Assembly: GCA_963775975.1 (NCBI GenBank)
Contig: CAVZKX010000005.1
Span: 62,001 to 126,000 of the forward strand
Length of the DNA stretch: 64,000 nt
Source: JANXQG01 sp963775975
Lineage (GTDB): Bacteria > Planctomycetota > Planctomycetia > Pirellulales > Thermoguttaceae
Direction: 5' to 3'
Shown: piece by piece, positions 45,035 through 53,821 of the stretch
Numbering within the stretch: position 1 is the first letter of the stretch
Layout: every line of letters begins with the position of its first letter
Notes under the pieces: model-generated
Seen by the model: only the letters and a program-made list of their open reading frames with translations
Database searches by the model: none
What the model was told of the DNA's origin: nothing
Made by a program: the position numbers and the translations under genes

Positions 45035-45994
45035 TTAACGCTCTCGATAAATCCTCACCCACGTCGCGCCGCTGCGCGTTACGTAGCCGCGGTACATGCC
45101 TTCGCTGCTGTAGGTCATTGCCAGTCGGCCGCGGCGGTCCAAGACGATTACGCCGCCTTCGCCGCCGGCCGGTTTGATCTTTTCGTGGATGACGATGCGG
45201 GCGGCCTCTGCTAGTGTGAGGCCCCGGTACTCGACCAGCGCGGCGATGTTGTGCGCCGCCACGGCGCGGATGAAGTATTCTCCATCGCCGGTGGCCGAGA
45301 CGGCGCAACTGGCGTTGTCGGCGATCGTTCCACCGCCGATGATCGGCGAATCGCCCACCCGGCCGGGCGCCTTGCCCGTCATGCCGCCGGTCGAAGTGCC
45401 GGCGGCCAAATTGCCGTGATCGTCCAAGGCCACGCAGCCGACGGTGCCACAGCATGCGCCGGCTTCCGGTTTCTGTGACTCGTTAAGGCGAGACAGTTTT
45501 TCTTCCAACATTCTGCGCCGCATATCAGTCTGGAAGTACTCCTGCGCGACGATCATCGCGCCGTGGCTCTGGGCGAAGGCGTCGGCGGCCGGGCCGACAA
45601 GCAGTACGCAATCGCTACGGTCCATAATCATTCGCGCGGCGATGATCGGGTTTTTGATTGAAGTCACGCAAGCAACGGCCCCCGCGCGGCGGTTCGCGCC
45701 GTCCATGATTGAGGCGTCCAATTCGATTCGGCCGTCTCGGGTGAAGGCCGCGCCCTTGCCGGCATTGAAGCATGGCGCGTCTTCGAGCACGCAAATCGCA
45801 GCGGTCACGGCGTCGAGACTCGACGCACCGAATCGCTGCAACGCCTCATAGCCTGCCCGCAAAGCGGCCTCAAGTGCCGCGCGGCAGACCTCCTCGTTTC
45901 CTTCGCGCGAGAGCACGCCTGCCCCGCCATGCACGGCCAGCACGCAGTCCTCGGCGGTTTCGAGTGGTTGAGAGGAAGTCGGTAAATCAGTCAT
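45035..45994 (-). CDS. iaaA: Isoaspartyl peptidase / L-asparaginase
   Basis: 319 residues. Ntn-hydrolase: LAVHGGAGVLS start, NAGKGAAFTRDGRIELDASIMDG, then the catalytic Thr in CGTVGCVALDDHGNLAAGTSTGG where self-cleavage creates alpha and beta chains. It removes isoaspartyl or asparagine side amides. Its start overlaps the OPT gene end by eight bases. Confidence 0.92.
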   Translation of the reverse strand: MTDLPTSSQPLETAEDCVLAVHGGAGVLSREGNEEVCRAALEAALRAGYEALQRFGASSLDAVTAAICVLEDAPCFNAGKGAAFTRDGRIELDASIMDGANRRAGAVACVTSIKNPIIAARMIMDRSDCVLLVGPAADAFAQSHGAMIVAQEYFQTDMRRRMLEEKLSRLNESQKPEAGACCGTVGCVALDDHGNLAAGTSTGGMTGKAPGRVGDSPIIGGGTIADNASCAVSATGDGEYFIRAVAAHNIAALVEYRGLTLAEAARIVIHEKIKPAGGEGGVIVLDRRGRLAMTYSSEGMYRGYVTRSGATWVRIYRER

Positions 45995-47924
45995 GGGTGT
46001 CGTTTTTCGCGCGGCAAGCCCACCAGAGAAAGCTGCATATCACCAGGGCGATGAAAGCAACCGCCGCTTGCGCAGTGCAACCGCCCAAGTAGACCTTATG
46101 GTCCTTGTCGATGAGATGCATGGCCACCAAACCGGCCACGACCACCCCGCCCAAGCCTTCCCCGGCCACGAGGCCGCTGGCGGCGAGCACGCCCGTATCG
46201 CTTTCGCCGACCGGCCGGTCGCGGCGAGTATGATCGACGAGCGCGCGAACGCAGCCGCCAACGTACATGGGCATCATCGTCGACAGCGGCAAATAGACGC
46301 CAATGCCGAACGCCAGGCCGTTGGCCCCCAAAAGCATCCCGCAGATTGCTGCGCCGCCGCCGCTAGTGACCAATCGCCATGGCAGGTGGCCGGAGAACGC
46401 ACCCTCGACGATGGTTTTCATGAGGGTAGCTTGCGGCGCGGGCAACGCCTTGCCACCAAACGTGTAGGCATGGTGCAACAGCAACAGCGTGGCAGCGACG
46501 GCCCAGCAGGCGGTGGCCGCGCCGAGAAACTGCCCGAACTGCTGTTTGGCGGGCGTAGCGCCGACAAGAAAGCCAGTCTTGAGATCTTGGGATATATCGC
46601 CCGACTTGGACGCGGCAATGGCTACAATGGTCCCCACCGTGAGCACGGCCGCTTGCGATTTGAGGTCGGTCCAACCGGCCGCCGCGAAGAGCGAGGCAAC
46701 GCCCAACAGCGTGACCAGAGCAATCCCCGATGTCGGCTGCGACGAGACGCCCACAAGGCCGACGATCCGCGCTGTCACGGTGACGAAGAGCAGCCCGAAT
46801 AGCGCGATGCCGGCAGAACACACCATCCGCGGCACGAGGCTAACGCCGCCGCCCAGGATGCCCGGCACCAGTACCGGCGCAATGACGACGACGGCGATTG
46901 CGGCAAAGATGAAAGTGCCGGGCAGATCGCGATCGGTCCGGGCCGAATCGTCACTGTCGGAAACTCGATCGGCGCCTTGTCGCTTCTTCCATACTCCGCT
47001 CGCGACCGAGAAGAAGGCCGCGGACATGGCCGGCAGCCCTCTCAGCACGGCAAAAATCCCCGCCGTGGCGACGGCACCGGCGCCGATGAAACGCACATAC
47101 GACTTCCAGATGTCTTCAGTGGACATTTGCTGGATCAGTATTTTCGTTTCCGGCGCGAGCGGGCCCGTCAGGCCTTCGCCAAGCCAAGCGATGAGCGGAA
47201 TGAAGACGAGCGACGAAAGCAAAGAGCCGGAAACGCACACGGCCGAGTTCCGATAGCCTAGCAAGAACCCGACGCCGATGATGGCGGGAGACAAGCCCAT
47301 TGCAATTTCCGCCTTCGGAAGGAAACTCAACGGCACGTTTAGCTCGCCCGGCACGAGGAACGCGATGTCCGTAATCAGCTTGACGGCGGCCGCGACCGCC
47401 ATTCCGGCGAAGATCCAGCCGGCCCCCGAAACGCCTTTCGTGGTGGCCATGAGCACTTCGGCGCAGGCGGTGCCTTCAGGATAGGGCAGCTCATCATGCG
47501 ATTGCACGATTAAAAGCCGGCGAAGCGGAATCATCGCAGCCAGCCCCAACAGCCCGCCCAGAAAACAGAGCGCCACGATTTGCATATATGGCGGGACGAT
47601 GCCCCAAAGGAACACGGCGGGCAGCGTGTAGATCGAACCGGTCGCCAAGGCGGTCGATGCCGAGGCAACGGTTTGCGACAGGTTGGCTTCTAATATCGTC
47701 GCCTTGCGGCCTACCAGCGCGAAAACGGCGACCGTCATCACGGCTGCCGGAATCGAGGCCGAGACGGTCATCCCGGCTCGCAGGCCAAGGTAGGCGTTGG
47801 CCGCGCCAAACACGACGCCCAGCACAATTCCGGTAACGACCGCCTGAAGGGTGAATTCCGCCAATGGAGCGCCGCTTGGCAGCGCGGCGGCACTCGTGGC
47901 GTCGGATTGCGTTTCGGCAGGCAT
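45987..47924 (-). CDS. OPT family oligopeptide transporter
   Basis: 645 residues with about 14 hydrophobic helices. OPT start: FTLQAVVTGIVLGVVFGAANAYLGLRAGMTVSASIPAAV. Later GTIVAIAASKSGDISQDLKTGFLVGATP and MPMYVGGCVRALVDH. Transports small peptides or metal chelates. It is paired with the isoaspartyl peptidase gene, which fits uptake and breakdown of odd peptides; this link is inference. Confidence 0.9.
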   Translation of the reverse strand: MPAETQSDATSAAALPSGAPLAEFTLQAVVTGIVLGVVFGAANAYLGLRAGMTVSASIPAAVMTVAVFALVGRKATILEANLSQTVASASTALATGSIYTLPAVFLWGIVPPYMQIVALCFLGGLLGLAAMIPLRRLLIVQSHDELPYPEGTACAEVLMATTKGVSGAGWIFAGMAVAAAVKLITDIAFLVPGELNVPLSFLPKAEIAMGLSPAIIGVGFLLGYRNSAVCVSGSLLSSLVFIPLIAWLGEGLTGPLAPETKILIQQMSTEDIWKSYVRFIGAGAVATAGIFAVLRGLPAMSAAFFSVASGVWKKRQGADRVSDSDDSARTDRDLPGTFIFAAIAVVVIAPVLVPGILGGGVSLVPRMVCSAGIALFGLLFVTVTARIVGLVGVSSQPTSGIALVTLLGVASLFAAAGWTDLKSQAAVLTVGTIVAIAASKSGDISQDLKTGFLVGATPAKQQFGQFLGAATACWAVAATLLLLHHAYTFGGKALPAPQATLMKTIVEGAFSGHLPWRLVTSGGGAAICGMLLGANGLAFGIGVYLPLSTMMPMYVGGCVRALVDHTRRDRPVGESDTGVLAASGLVAGEGLGGVVVAGLVAMHLIDKDHKVYLGGCTAQAAVAFIALVICSFLWWACRAKNDTHD

Positions 47925-48096
47925 GGGGACGAATTATATAAGCACACTGTGCCGGTGTCAGCCTGGCCGGTTCGTGAGCTATTCAGATGCAAAGCTGGGA
48001 AGTTCTGGTAAAGTTTACCGCGCGTTACAACCGATACAACCGCTAGAGTCGACCAAAAGCCGGAATCCAAATCCTTCCAACCTAGCTCGTTTACCT

Positions 48097-48687
48097 ATGA
48101 ACTCAACTTTCGCCGCTTGTGCGTTGATTATGTCCGGATTGCTTTCGCAAGACCCCAACGATCCAGTTGCGCCGTCGCCGCAGAACGTTCAGCAGATGAC
48201 GATGCGGGCGCCAAGCAAGCAGCCGCCGCGCTCCGTGAGCAGTCGGCCCGTGCGAGCGATGGGAGAAAACAACGCGCCGCGCCCTCGAATGCCACTGTCG
48301 CCGACAGATCCGCGCCTGTTTACCGATGGCAATATGCCGCTGCCGCCAACGATGGATAGCGCTGGCCCGATGCCGAGCATGAAGGTGTCCGATACACGGC
48401 CGCGATACGTCGCACTCGGGCCAGGCGAGAATGGCAATCGCCGCGCTCTCAACGAAAGGCCATTCGAGCATCATCAGAACGCGCCGGCCGTCAGTCCGTA
48501 CATGTTGCTATACAACAGCACAGCGAACGGCACGATCAGTACCTACAACGCTTACGTCCGTCCGGCGCTTGCCCAGCGGACTGGCCAGGAAGACGGCGAA
48601 ACCGCGCCTGGATTGGGCACGCCGAACTATCCGTCGGTATTTTTGAACCACGGGGAGTACTATCCCGTCGAACCCGAGCGGCAGTAG
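48097..48687 (+). CDS. Predicted exported Pro/Met-rich protein, unknown function
   Basis: 196 residues from the ATG at 48097 (the frame back to 47851 overlaps the OPT gene start). A short hydrophobic stretch at 3-16 could be a signal. The rest is rich in Pro, Met and Asn (PLPPTMDSAGPMPSMK) and ends in a segment with YNSTANGTISTYNAYVRPALAQR and GEYYPVEPERQ. No domain recognised. Confidence 0.5.
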   Translation: MNSTFAACALIMSGLLSQDPNDPVAPSPQNVQQMTMRAPSKQPPRSVSSRPVRAMGENNAPRPRMPLSPTDPRLFTDGNMPLPPTMDSAGPMPSMKVSDTRPRYVALGPGENGNRRALNERPFEHHQNAPAVSPYMLLYNSTANGTISTYNAYVRPALAQRTGQEDGETAPGLGTPNYPSVFLNHGEYYPVEPERQ

Positions 48688-48713
48688 AGGCATCTAATTT
48701 AACGACGGCAAAT

Positions 48714-48775
48714 CACAAGCCCGAAGCGCCAGCGAGTGGGATAGTTCGGTCCTTCGCTTGCTCTTCCGGCTTGTG
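48714..48775. repeat. Dispersed palindrome, copy 4
   Basis: CACAAGCCCGAAGCGCCAGCGA arm, then CCTTCGCTTGCTCTTCCGGCTTGTG. Same family as 24215-24277 but with a shifted inner arm. Confidence 0.6.
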
Positions 48776-48801
48776 TTATTCGCTGTCTTCTGTGCACCGG
48801 C

Positions 48802-48829
48802 TTGACAATGGCGTGCCAATCGCGAGAAT
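48802..48829 (+). promoter_or_regulatory. Candidate promoter of the SRP RNA gene
   Basis: Perfect TTGACA, a 16-base spacer, GAGAAT (4/6). The predicted start falls about 48836, some 17 bases before the RNA 5' pairing end at 48853. Confidence 0.45.
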
Positions 48830-48852
48830 TATTCTGGATCTTGCGCCGGTCT

Positions 48853-48952
48853 CTGATGAGGAGCCCCCGTAATGGGGCTCTGCGAACCTGGTCAGGTCGG
48901 AAACGAAGCAGCCATAAGCAGTTCGTTCCAGGTGCGGCGGGCTTCTCATCAG
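48853..48952 (+). ncRNA. ffs: Signal recognition particle RNA (bacterial short form)
   Basis: About 100 nucleotides. The terminal stem pairs CTGATGAGGAGCCC with GGGCTTCTCATCAG. The apical SRP domain has GGTCAGGTCGGAAACGAAGCAGCC, i.e. the conserved GGTCAGG and GAAGCAGC blocks in a GGAA-type loop. The RNA binds Ffh and targets membrane proteins. It sits directly before dnaX, as in many bacteria. Confidence 0.93.
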
Positions 48953-48978
48953 GGATCGGCGGCTGAAACGGATTGCAC

Positions 48979-50752
48979 ATGCCGGAGCCCGACGCTACTC
49001 CCGAAACTACCTCGTCTTACGTCGTTGTGGTGCACCGTTACCGGCCGCAAGGCTTCGGCGAGCTGATTGGGCAGGAGCACGTCTCACAGGCGCTTTCCAA
49101 CGCCATCGCCACGAACCGAATCGGGCATGCCTATCTTTTCATCGGTGCTCGGGGTACCGGAAAGACCTCGACTGCGCGTATCTTCGCCAAGGCGCTGAAC
49201 TGCGTCCACGGCCCCACGGCCACGCCTTGCAACGAATGCGATATTTGCCGGAGCATTAGTGCGGGCAATGACGTTGACGTGTTGGAAATCGACGGCGCCA
49301 GCAATACCGGAATCGACAATATCCGTGAATTGCGGCAGAACGCGAACGTGCGTCCCAGCCGAGCCCGCTTCAAGATTTACATCATCGACGAAGTCCACAT
49401 GCTGAGCACGGCTGCGTTCAACGGCCTGTTGAAGACGCTGGAGGAACCGCCGGAACACGTCAAGTTCATGTTCTGCACGACCGAAGCGCAGGAAGATCCC
49501 CATTACGATCCTCTCGCGCTGCCAGCGGTTCGACTTCGCCGGTATATCCACAAGTTCGATATTCGACCGCCTGCGGCAGATCGTCGCGGCGGAAGGCGTC
49601 GAGGCCGAAGACGAGGCCCTGGAAGTGCTCGCCCGGCGTGCGGCCGGCTCGATGCGCGACAGCCAGTCGCTCTTGGAGCAGCTCTTAGCCTTCGCTCCCG
49701 AGCGGATCACCGTGGCCGATGTTCACAACATGCTCGGTACGGCCGGCGATCAGCGGCTGGCGGCAATCGTCAAGCACCTCGTCAATCGCGACGCCGCGGC
49801 CGCGCTCAGCGAACTGGATGCGGCGGCCAGGGAAGGCGTCGATGTCGGCCAGTTGATCGAACAGTTATTCGGATTCTTTCGCGATTGCATGGTCGCGGCG
49901 GTCGGCTGCTCCGCCGACGCCTTCCTCTATGCCTCGTCGTCCAGCAACGGCGACGTGATCGACGCGGGCAAGCGGCTGGGGTTGCAAACGATTCTGGCGG
50001 TGATGCAGATTCTCGACCAGACGCTGTCCCGCTTGCGCTATAGCACGCAGCCACGAATCTTGGCCGAGTTGGCGCTCGTGCGAGTCAGCAATTTAGAGGA
50101 CCTTGAAGAGCTTTCCGTTCTGCTTGCCCAGTTGAAAAAGGCGGGGAGCGGGGAGCAGGGAGCCCCGAGCAGTCTGCGTGGAGCATTGTCAGCGCCGGCT
50201 CGCCTGCCATCGCCTGCCGCCGCAGGGCCGCAAGCGGCGATATCCGCGCCGGCAAAAAAAAAGTCTGAACCGGCCGCCGTAGCCGTCGCGCCAATTGAAG
50301 GTTTTCAAGCCGACGGCGAGGATAATGACGAAGCAGCAACTGAGAATGGATTTGTCCTCGAAGCGCATAATGCCGCCGAAACCTGGCGTCGAGCGGTGGA
50401 ACAAGTGCCGGGCCTGGTTGCCGACCAGGCCAAGAAATTCAGCCGCCTGGAGGTTTCCGGCATCAATCGGCTTACGATCCACTTCGCGCCTGAAAACTCG
50501 ATGTGCAAGTTAGGCTGCCAGCGGCCGGATCAGGTGGCGCAGCTTCGAGCGGGCACTGCAGGATGTCACCGGTCAAGCGATTCGCATCGATTTCAAACTG
50601 CACGAGGCGCAGCGCCGGCCACGGCGGTTCAGACTTCCGGCCGGCCGGCTGTGTCGCCGCACCAAAAGCTGATGGAAGCCGCAGGTCATCCGCTCGTCAA
50701 GCGCGCGGGCGAATTGTTCGGCGCGCAACCCACGGTGGTAGAGGAACGTTAA
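48979..50752 (+). CDS. dnaX: DNA polymerase III subunit gamma/tau, several frameshifts
   Basis: Start ATG at 48979 (TTG at 48973 possible). AAA+ clamp-loader domain with GARGTGKTSTARIFAK (Walker A), cysteine zinc module (CVHG...CNECDIC) and IIDEVHML. At 49491 an extra G (CAGGAAG for CAGAAG) changes frame; the continuation is KIPITILSRCQRFDF and on to SMRDSQSLLEQLLAF. The C-terminal part has two further shifts near 50540 and 50618. In the linker at 50254-50262 is a run of nine A, read as KKK, followed in the -1 frame by a stop (50266), a likely gamma/tau switch. Confidence 0.9.
50254..50268 (+). promoter_or_regulatory. Slippery A9 site in dnaX with -1 stop
   Basis: Zero frame GCA AAA AAA AAG TCT GAA; a -1 shift or one extra A gives AAA GTC TGA. 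It contains A_AAA_AAG in the reading phase. A seven-base stem (GCCGTCG 50282-50288 with CGACGGC 50311-50317) follows. Confidence 0.55.
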
Positions 50753-50759
50753 ACCGTAA

Positions 50760-50810
50760 GATGGACCTCCGAGTCCGTCCCGCATTGATCGACGGACTCG
50801 GAGGTCCATC
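50760..50810. repeat. 20-base perfect hairpin between dnaX and ybaB
   Basis: GATGGACCTCCGAGTCCGTC, 11 bases, then its exact complement. No T run, so more likely a dispersed element than a terminator; a half-like relative is near 51900. Confidence 0.65.
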
Positions 50811-50832
50811 CTTCAAGAACTGATAGCGAAAT

Positions 50833-51198
50833 ATGTTTCAAGGTCTCGGTAATCTAACGTCGCTCTGGAAGCAAGCCGGCCAACTGGGCGGTCAATTGGA
50901 AAAGCTCGGCGAGGAGCTGCGCAAACGCCACACCACCGGCATTTCCGGCGGCGGCATGGTAGAAGTTGAAATCAACGGCGCGCTGGAGGTCCTTCGCTGC
51001 AAGCTCGATCCGCAACTGATCGCCCAGGGCGATCGCGAGTTGCTGGAGGATCTCTTCGTGGCGGCGGCGAATCAAGCCATAACCAAGGCCAAGCAACTTC
51101 ATGCGGAAGCTCTGAAGGATTTGACTGGCGGGATGCAGCTTCCCGGCATTCGCGAGGCGCTGGAGAAACTGAGCGGAGTAGGCCCGCAGGAGCCATAG
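50833..51198 (+). CDS. YbaB/EbfC nucleoid-associated protein
   Basis: 121 residues. N-terminal helix WKQAGQLGGQLEKLGEELRKRH, then SGGGMVEVEINGALEVLRCKLDPQLI and a C-terminal helix LEDLFVAAANQAITKAKQL. DNA-binding dimer, usually with dnaX and recR as here. A 20-base hairpin separates it from dnaX. Confidence 0.9.
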   Translation: MFQGLGNLTSLWKQAGQLGGQLEKLGEELRKRHTTGISGGGMVEVEINGALEVLRCKLDPQLIAQGDRELLEDLFVAAANQAITKAKQLHAEALKDLTGGMQLPGIREALEKLSGVGPQEP

Positions 51199-51266
51199 AG
51201 GCCTATTAGAACCGATCAATTGGCACGACTGGCCCGCGCCCGGACCAGTTTTGTGAGAGACTCTAA

Positions 51267-51866
51267 ATGTCCGAACTGACCCGCTCCGTCACCGAATTGA
51301 TTAACGAGTTCGCCAAAATGCCCGGCGTCGGCAAGAAGTCGGCCGAGCGGTTGGCATACTACATCCTTCGTCTGAACCGCAACGAGGCGATCCTCCTTTC
51401 GGACGCCATCCGCAACGTCAAGGATAATGTGCGATACTGTCGCAACTGCTACAATCTGGCGGAGCAGGAAGAATGCGAGATTTGCCGAGATCCGGGCCGG
51501 AATCGGGAAGTCATCTGCGTCGTCGAGCAGCCGCGAGATCTGATGGCGCTGGAGCAGGCAGGCAGTTATCGAGGGCTTTATCACGTCCTTCTGGGCCGAA
51601 TTGCCCCTTTGGAAGGGACTGGTCCGGAGCAATTGACGATCGACGCCCTGGTTAATCGCGCCCGCAGCGGCACGGTAAGGGAAATCGTTATGGCGACAAA
51701 TCCCACGGTCGAAGGCGACGGCACGGCACTCTACATTTCTAATCTATTAAGCGATTGTCAAGTGAAAGTTACTCGCTTGGCGCGTGGAATAACGACCGGC
51801 AGTATGCTAGAATTCGCTAACAAGGAAGTTCTGGCCGACGCAATGGCGGGTCGGCAGACTTTTTAG
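51267..51866 (+). CDS. recR: Recombination protein RecR
   Basis: 199 residues. HhH start (MPGVGKKSAERLAYYIL), C4 zinc motif (CRNCYNLAEQEECEICRD), TOPRIM domain (VICVVEQPRDLMALE) and the RGITTGSMLEFANKEVL end. It works with RecFO in loading RecA. Third gene of the dnaX-ybaB-recR set. Confidence 0.95.
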   Translation: MSELTRSVTELINEFAKMPGVGKKSAERLAYYILRLNRNEAILLSDAIRNVKDNVRYCRNCYNLAEQEECEICRDPGRNREVICVVEQPRDLMALEQAGSYRGLYHVLLGRIAPLEGTGPEQLTIDALVNRARSGTVREIVMATNPTVEGDGTALYISNLLSDCQVKVTRLARGITTGSMLEFANKEVLADAMAGRQTF

Positions 51867-51979
51867 CCGCACTGCTGGCAAATGCTTGCGGTGTCTTGTA
51901 GGATGGATCTCTCGGCAAGACCCGAGGGCAATCGGACGGGCCATGAGGTCCATCGTAATTCAAGAATCGGATCCTCGAT

Positions 51980-53512
51980 ATGCGCCTTTCATTCGGTCAA
52001 GAGATGCGGCTCCAGCAGAAGCAGGTGCTTGCGCCGCGGATGATCCAGTCGATGGAGATCCTGCAACTGCCGATTCTCGCTTTGGAAGAGCGAATCGAGC
52101 AGGAGATCGAGGAGAATCCGGTGCTCGATCTTCAGGAGGACGATCCCGATCTTCCTTCGGAGACCAGCGAGACTCCCGCCGAAGAATCGCCCAACGCGCC
52201 CTCCGAGGAAGAGCGGGAGCTTGTGATCAACGAGACCGTCCGCAACGAGGATGACTTCGAGCGGCTGATGAAGATGGACGAGGAGTGGCCCGACCACTTC
52301 GAGGAGCACTCGCGTCCCTCTCGAGCCGAGACGGAAGAAGCGGGCGAACGCAAGTTGGACGCGATGGCCAACATGACTGCCCGGCCGCAGACGCTGCAGG
52401 ACTACCTAAAAGACCAATTGGGCTGGTTCGAAATCGAGCCGCCGCTGCGGGCGATGTGCGAACGCATCATCTACAATCTCGACGAAAACGGCTATCTGCA
52501 AGGCCGCCTGGAAGACCTGCTTGGCCTCGATGCGGGCAAGGACGACTTGGCGCTGGCGCAGGAGGCGCTGACTGTCGTGCAACGGCTCGACCCGCCTGGC
52601 GTGGCGGCGCGCGATACGACGGAGTGCCTGCTTTTGCAGCTCACGCCGGACATGCCGTACTATGAGCAGCTATCGACAATCGTCGCAACCTACATGGATG
52701 ACTTAGAGCACAACCGCCTGCCGGTCATCAGCCGCCGCACCGGCTATTCAATCGAGCTTATCCAGCAGACGGTAACGGAATTGCGGAAACTGAAGCTCCG
52801 GCCGGGAGCCGAGTTCAATAATGCTCCGGTCCCGCCGGTCACGCCCGACGTCTTCGTCGAATTGGGCGAGGACGGTAAGTATCAGATTCGTCTGGAAGAC
52901 GGTCGCACGCCGAGCCTCTTCATCAGCCCGTATTATCGAAAGCTTTTCGCCAGCGGTCAGATCAACAGCGAGACGCGCGAGTACATCAAGCGCAAGATCA
53001 ATTCGGCCCAATGGCTGATCGACTCGATCCAGCAGCGGCGTAGCACCTTGACGCGCGTGTCGCAGGCCATCGTCGATCATCAGACGCAGTTTCTCAGTAA
53101 AGGGCCCGAGGCGATCGAGCCGTTGAAGATGCAGCAGATCGCCGACAAGGTGGGCGTCCACGTGACGACCGTGAGCCGCGCGGTGGACGACAAATGGATT
53201 CAGACGCCCCGCGGAATCTTTCCGCTCAAGCGGTTCTTCTGCGGCGGCACGGTGGCGGCCGACGGCGAGGAAGTCGCTTGGGACACGATCCGTCTGAAAC
53301 TCCAGGAACTGATCGACACCGAAGACAAGCAACATCCCAAGAGCGACGATCAACTAGTCAAGGACCTGGCCGGCGCGGGGCTGACGGTCGCCCGGCGCAC
53401 GGTCACGAAGTATCGCAAGGCGATGAACATTCCCAGTTCGCGCCAACGCCGCGACTGGACCAATCTTCCCGGCCCGCCGCCGGCGGATGAGAAGGATGAG
53501 GGCGAGGAGTAG
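51980..53512 (+). CDS. rpoN: RNA polymerase sigma-54 factor RpoN
   Basis: 510 residues. Region I is Gln/Leu-rich (QEMRLQQKQVLAPRMIQSMEILQLPILALEERIEQ), region II acidic (ETSETPAEESPNAPSEEERE), core-binding middle, then the HTH (MQQIADKVGVHVTTVSRAVDDKW) and the RpoN box ARRTVTKYR. It drives -24/-12 promoters with an AAA+ activator, one of which is encoded in this window. About 110 bases after recR. Confidence 0.95.
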   Translation: MRLSFGQEMRLQQKQVLAPRMIQSMEILQLPILALEERIEQEIEENPVLDLQEDDPDLPSETSETPAEESPNAPSEEERELVINETVRNEDDFERLMKMDEEWPDHFEEHSRPSRAETEEAGERKLDAMANMTARPQTLQDYLKDQLGWFEIEPPLRAMCERIIYNLDENGYLQGRLEDLLGLDAGKDDLALAQEALTVVQRLDPPGVAARDTTECLLLQLTPDMPYYEQLSTIVATYMDDLEHNRLPVISRRTGYSIELIQQTVTELRKLKLRPGAEFNNAPVPPVTPDVFVELGEDGKYQIRLEDGRTPSLFISPYYRKLFASGQINSETREYIKRKINSAQWLIDSIQQRRSTLTRVSQAIVDHQTQFLSKGPEAIEPLKMQQIADKVGVHVTTVSRAVDDKWIQTPRGIFPLKRFFCGGTVAADGEEVAWDTIRLKLQELIDTEDKQHPKSDDQLVKDLAGAGLTVARRTVTKYRKAMNIPSSRQRRDWTNLPGPPPADEKDEGEE

Positions 53513-53545
53513 TTTTCGAGGTCAAGTCGGGACTTATTACCCGAC

Positions 53546-53797
53546 TCATGGCGTCGGCTGAGGCGCGTCGGTTTCAACTTTTACGATGTGCCGCAGGTCG
53601 ATATGGATTGTCCGCTCAATCATCGGCTTGTCGCCCTCAGCCTGATTTGGAAGAGGAATGACAAGGACGGCCATGCCAGTTCCTACCCAGATGAACTCCC
53701 GGTGGCGGATCTCATGCATCGTTCCGTCGCTCACGTACATGCGAAAAGGAACGAACGGCTTTTGCCCAGCCAACTTCTGCAAATCTGAGGATGTCAT
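53546..53797 (-). CDS. Short PFxPFRI-IRHPEM family protein, copy 3
   Basis: 83 residues. PFVPFRMYVSDGTMHEIRHREFIWVGTG, then LVIPLPNQAEG and a final IHIDLRHIVKVE strand. More diverged than copies at 38612 and 38883, but with the same length and pattern. Convergent with rpoN (33 bases) and divergent from the arabinofuranosidase gene. Confidence 0.65.
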   Translation of the reverse strand: MTSSDLQKLAGQKPFVPFRMYVSDGTMHEIRHREFIWVGTGMAVLVIPLPNQAEGDKPMIERTIHIDLRHIVKVETDAPQPTP

Positions 53798-53821
53798 AGT
53801 TCAGGCTGCAAGATCTAGAAC

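Noticed and set aside
44526..45455. 309-codon minus frame over the glycosyltransferase and isoaspartyl peptidase
   Set aside because: Shadow of two real genes, very Arg-rich.
53525..53546. AGTCGGG/CCCGACT hairpin after rpoN as terminator
   Set aside because: Only a seven-base stem and no T run; not strong enough to call.
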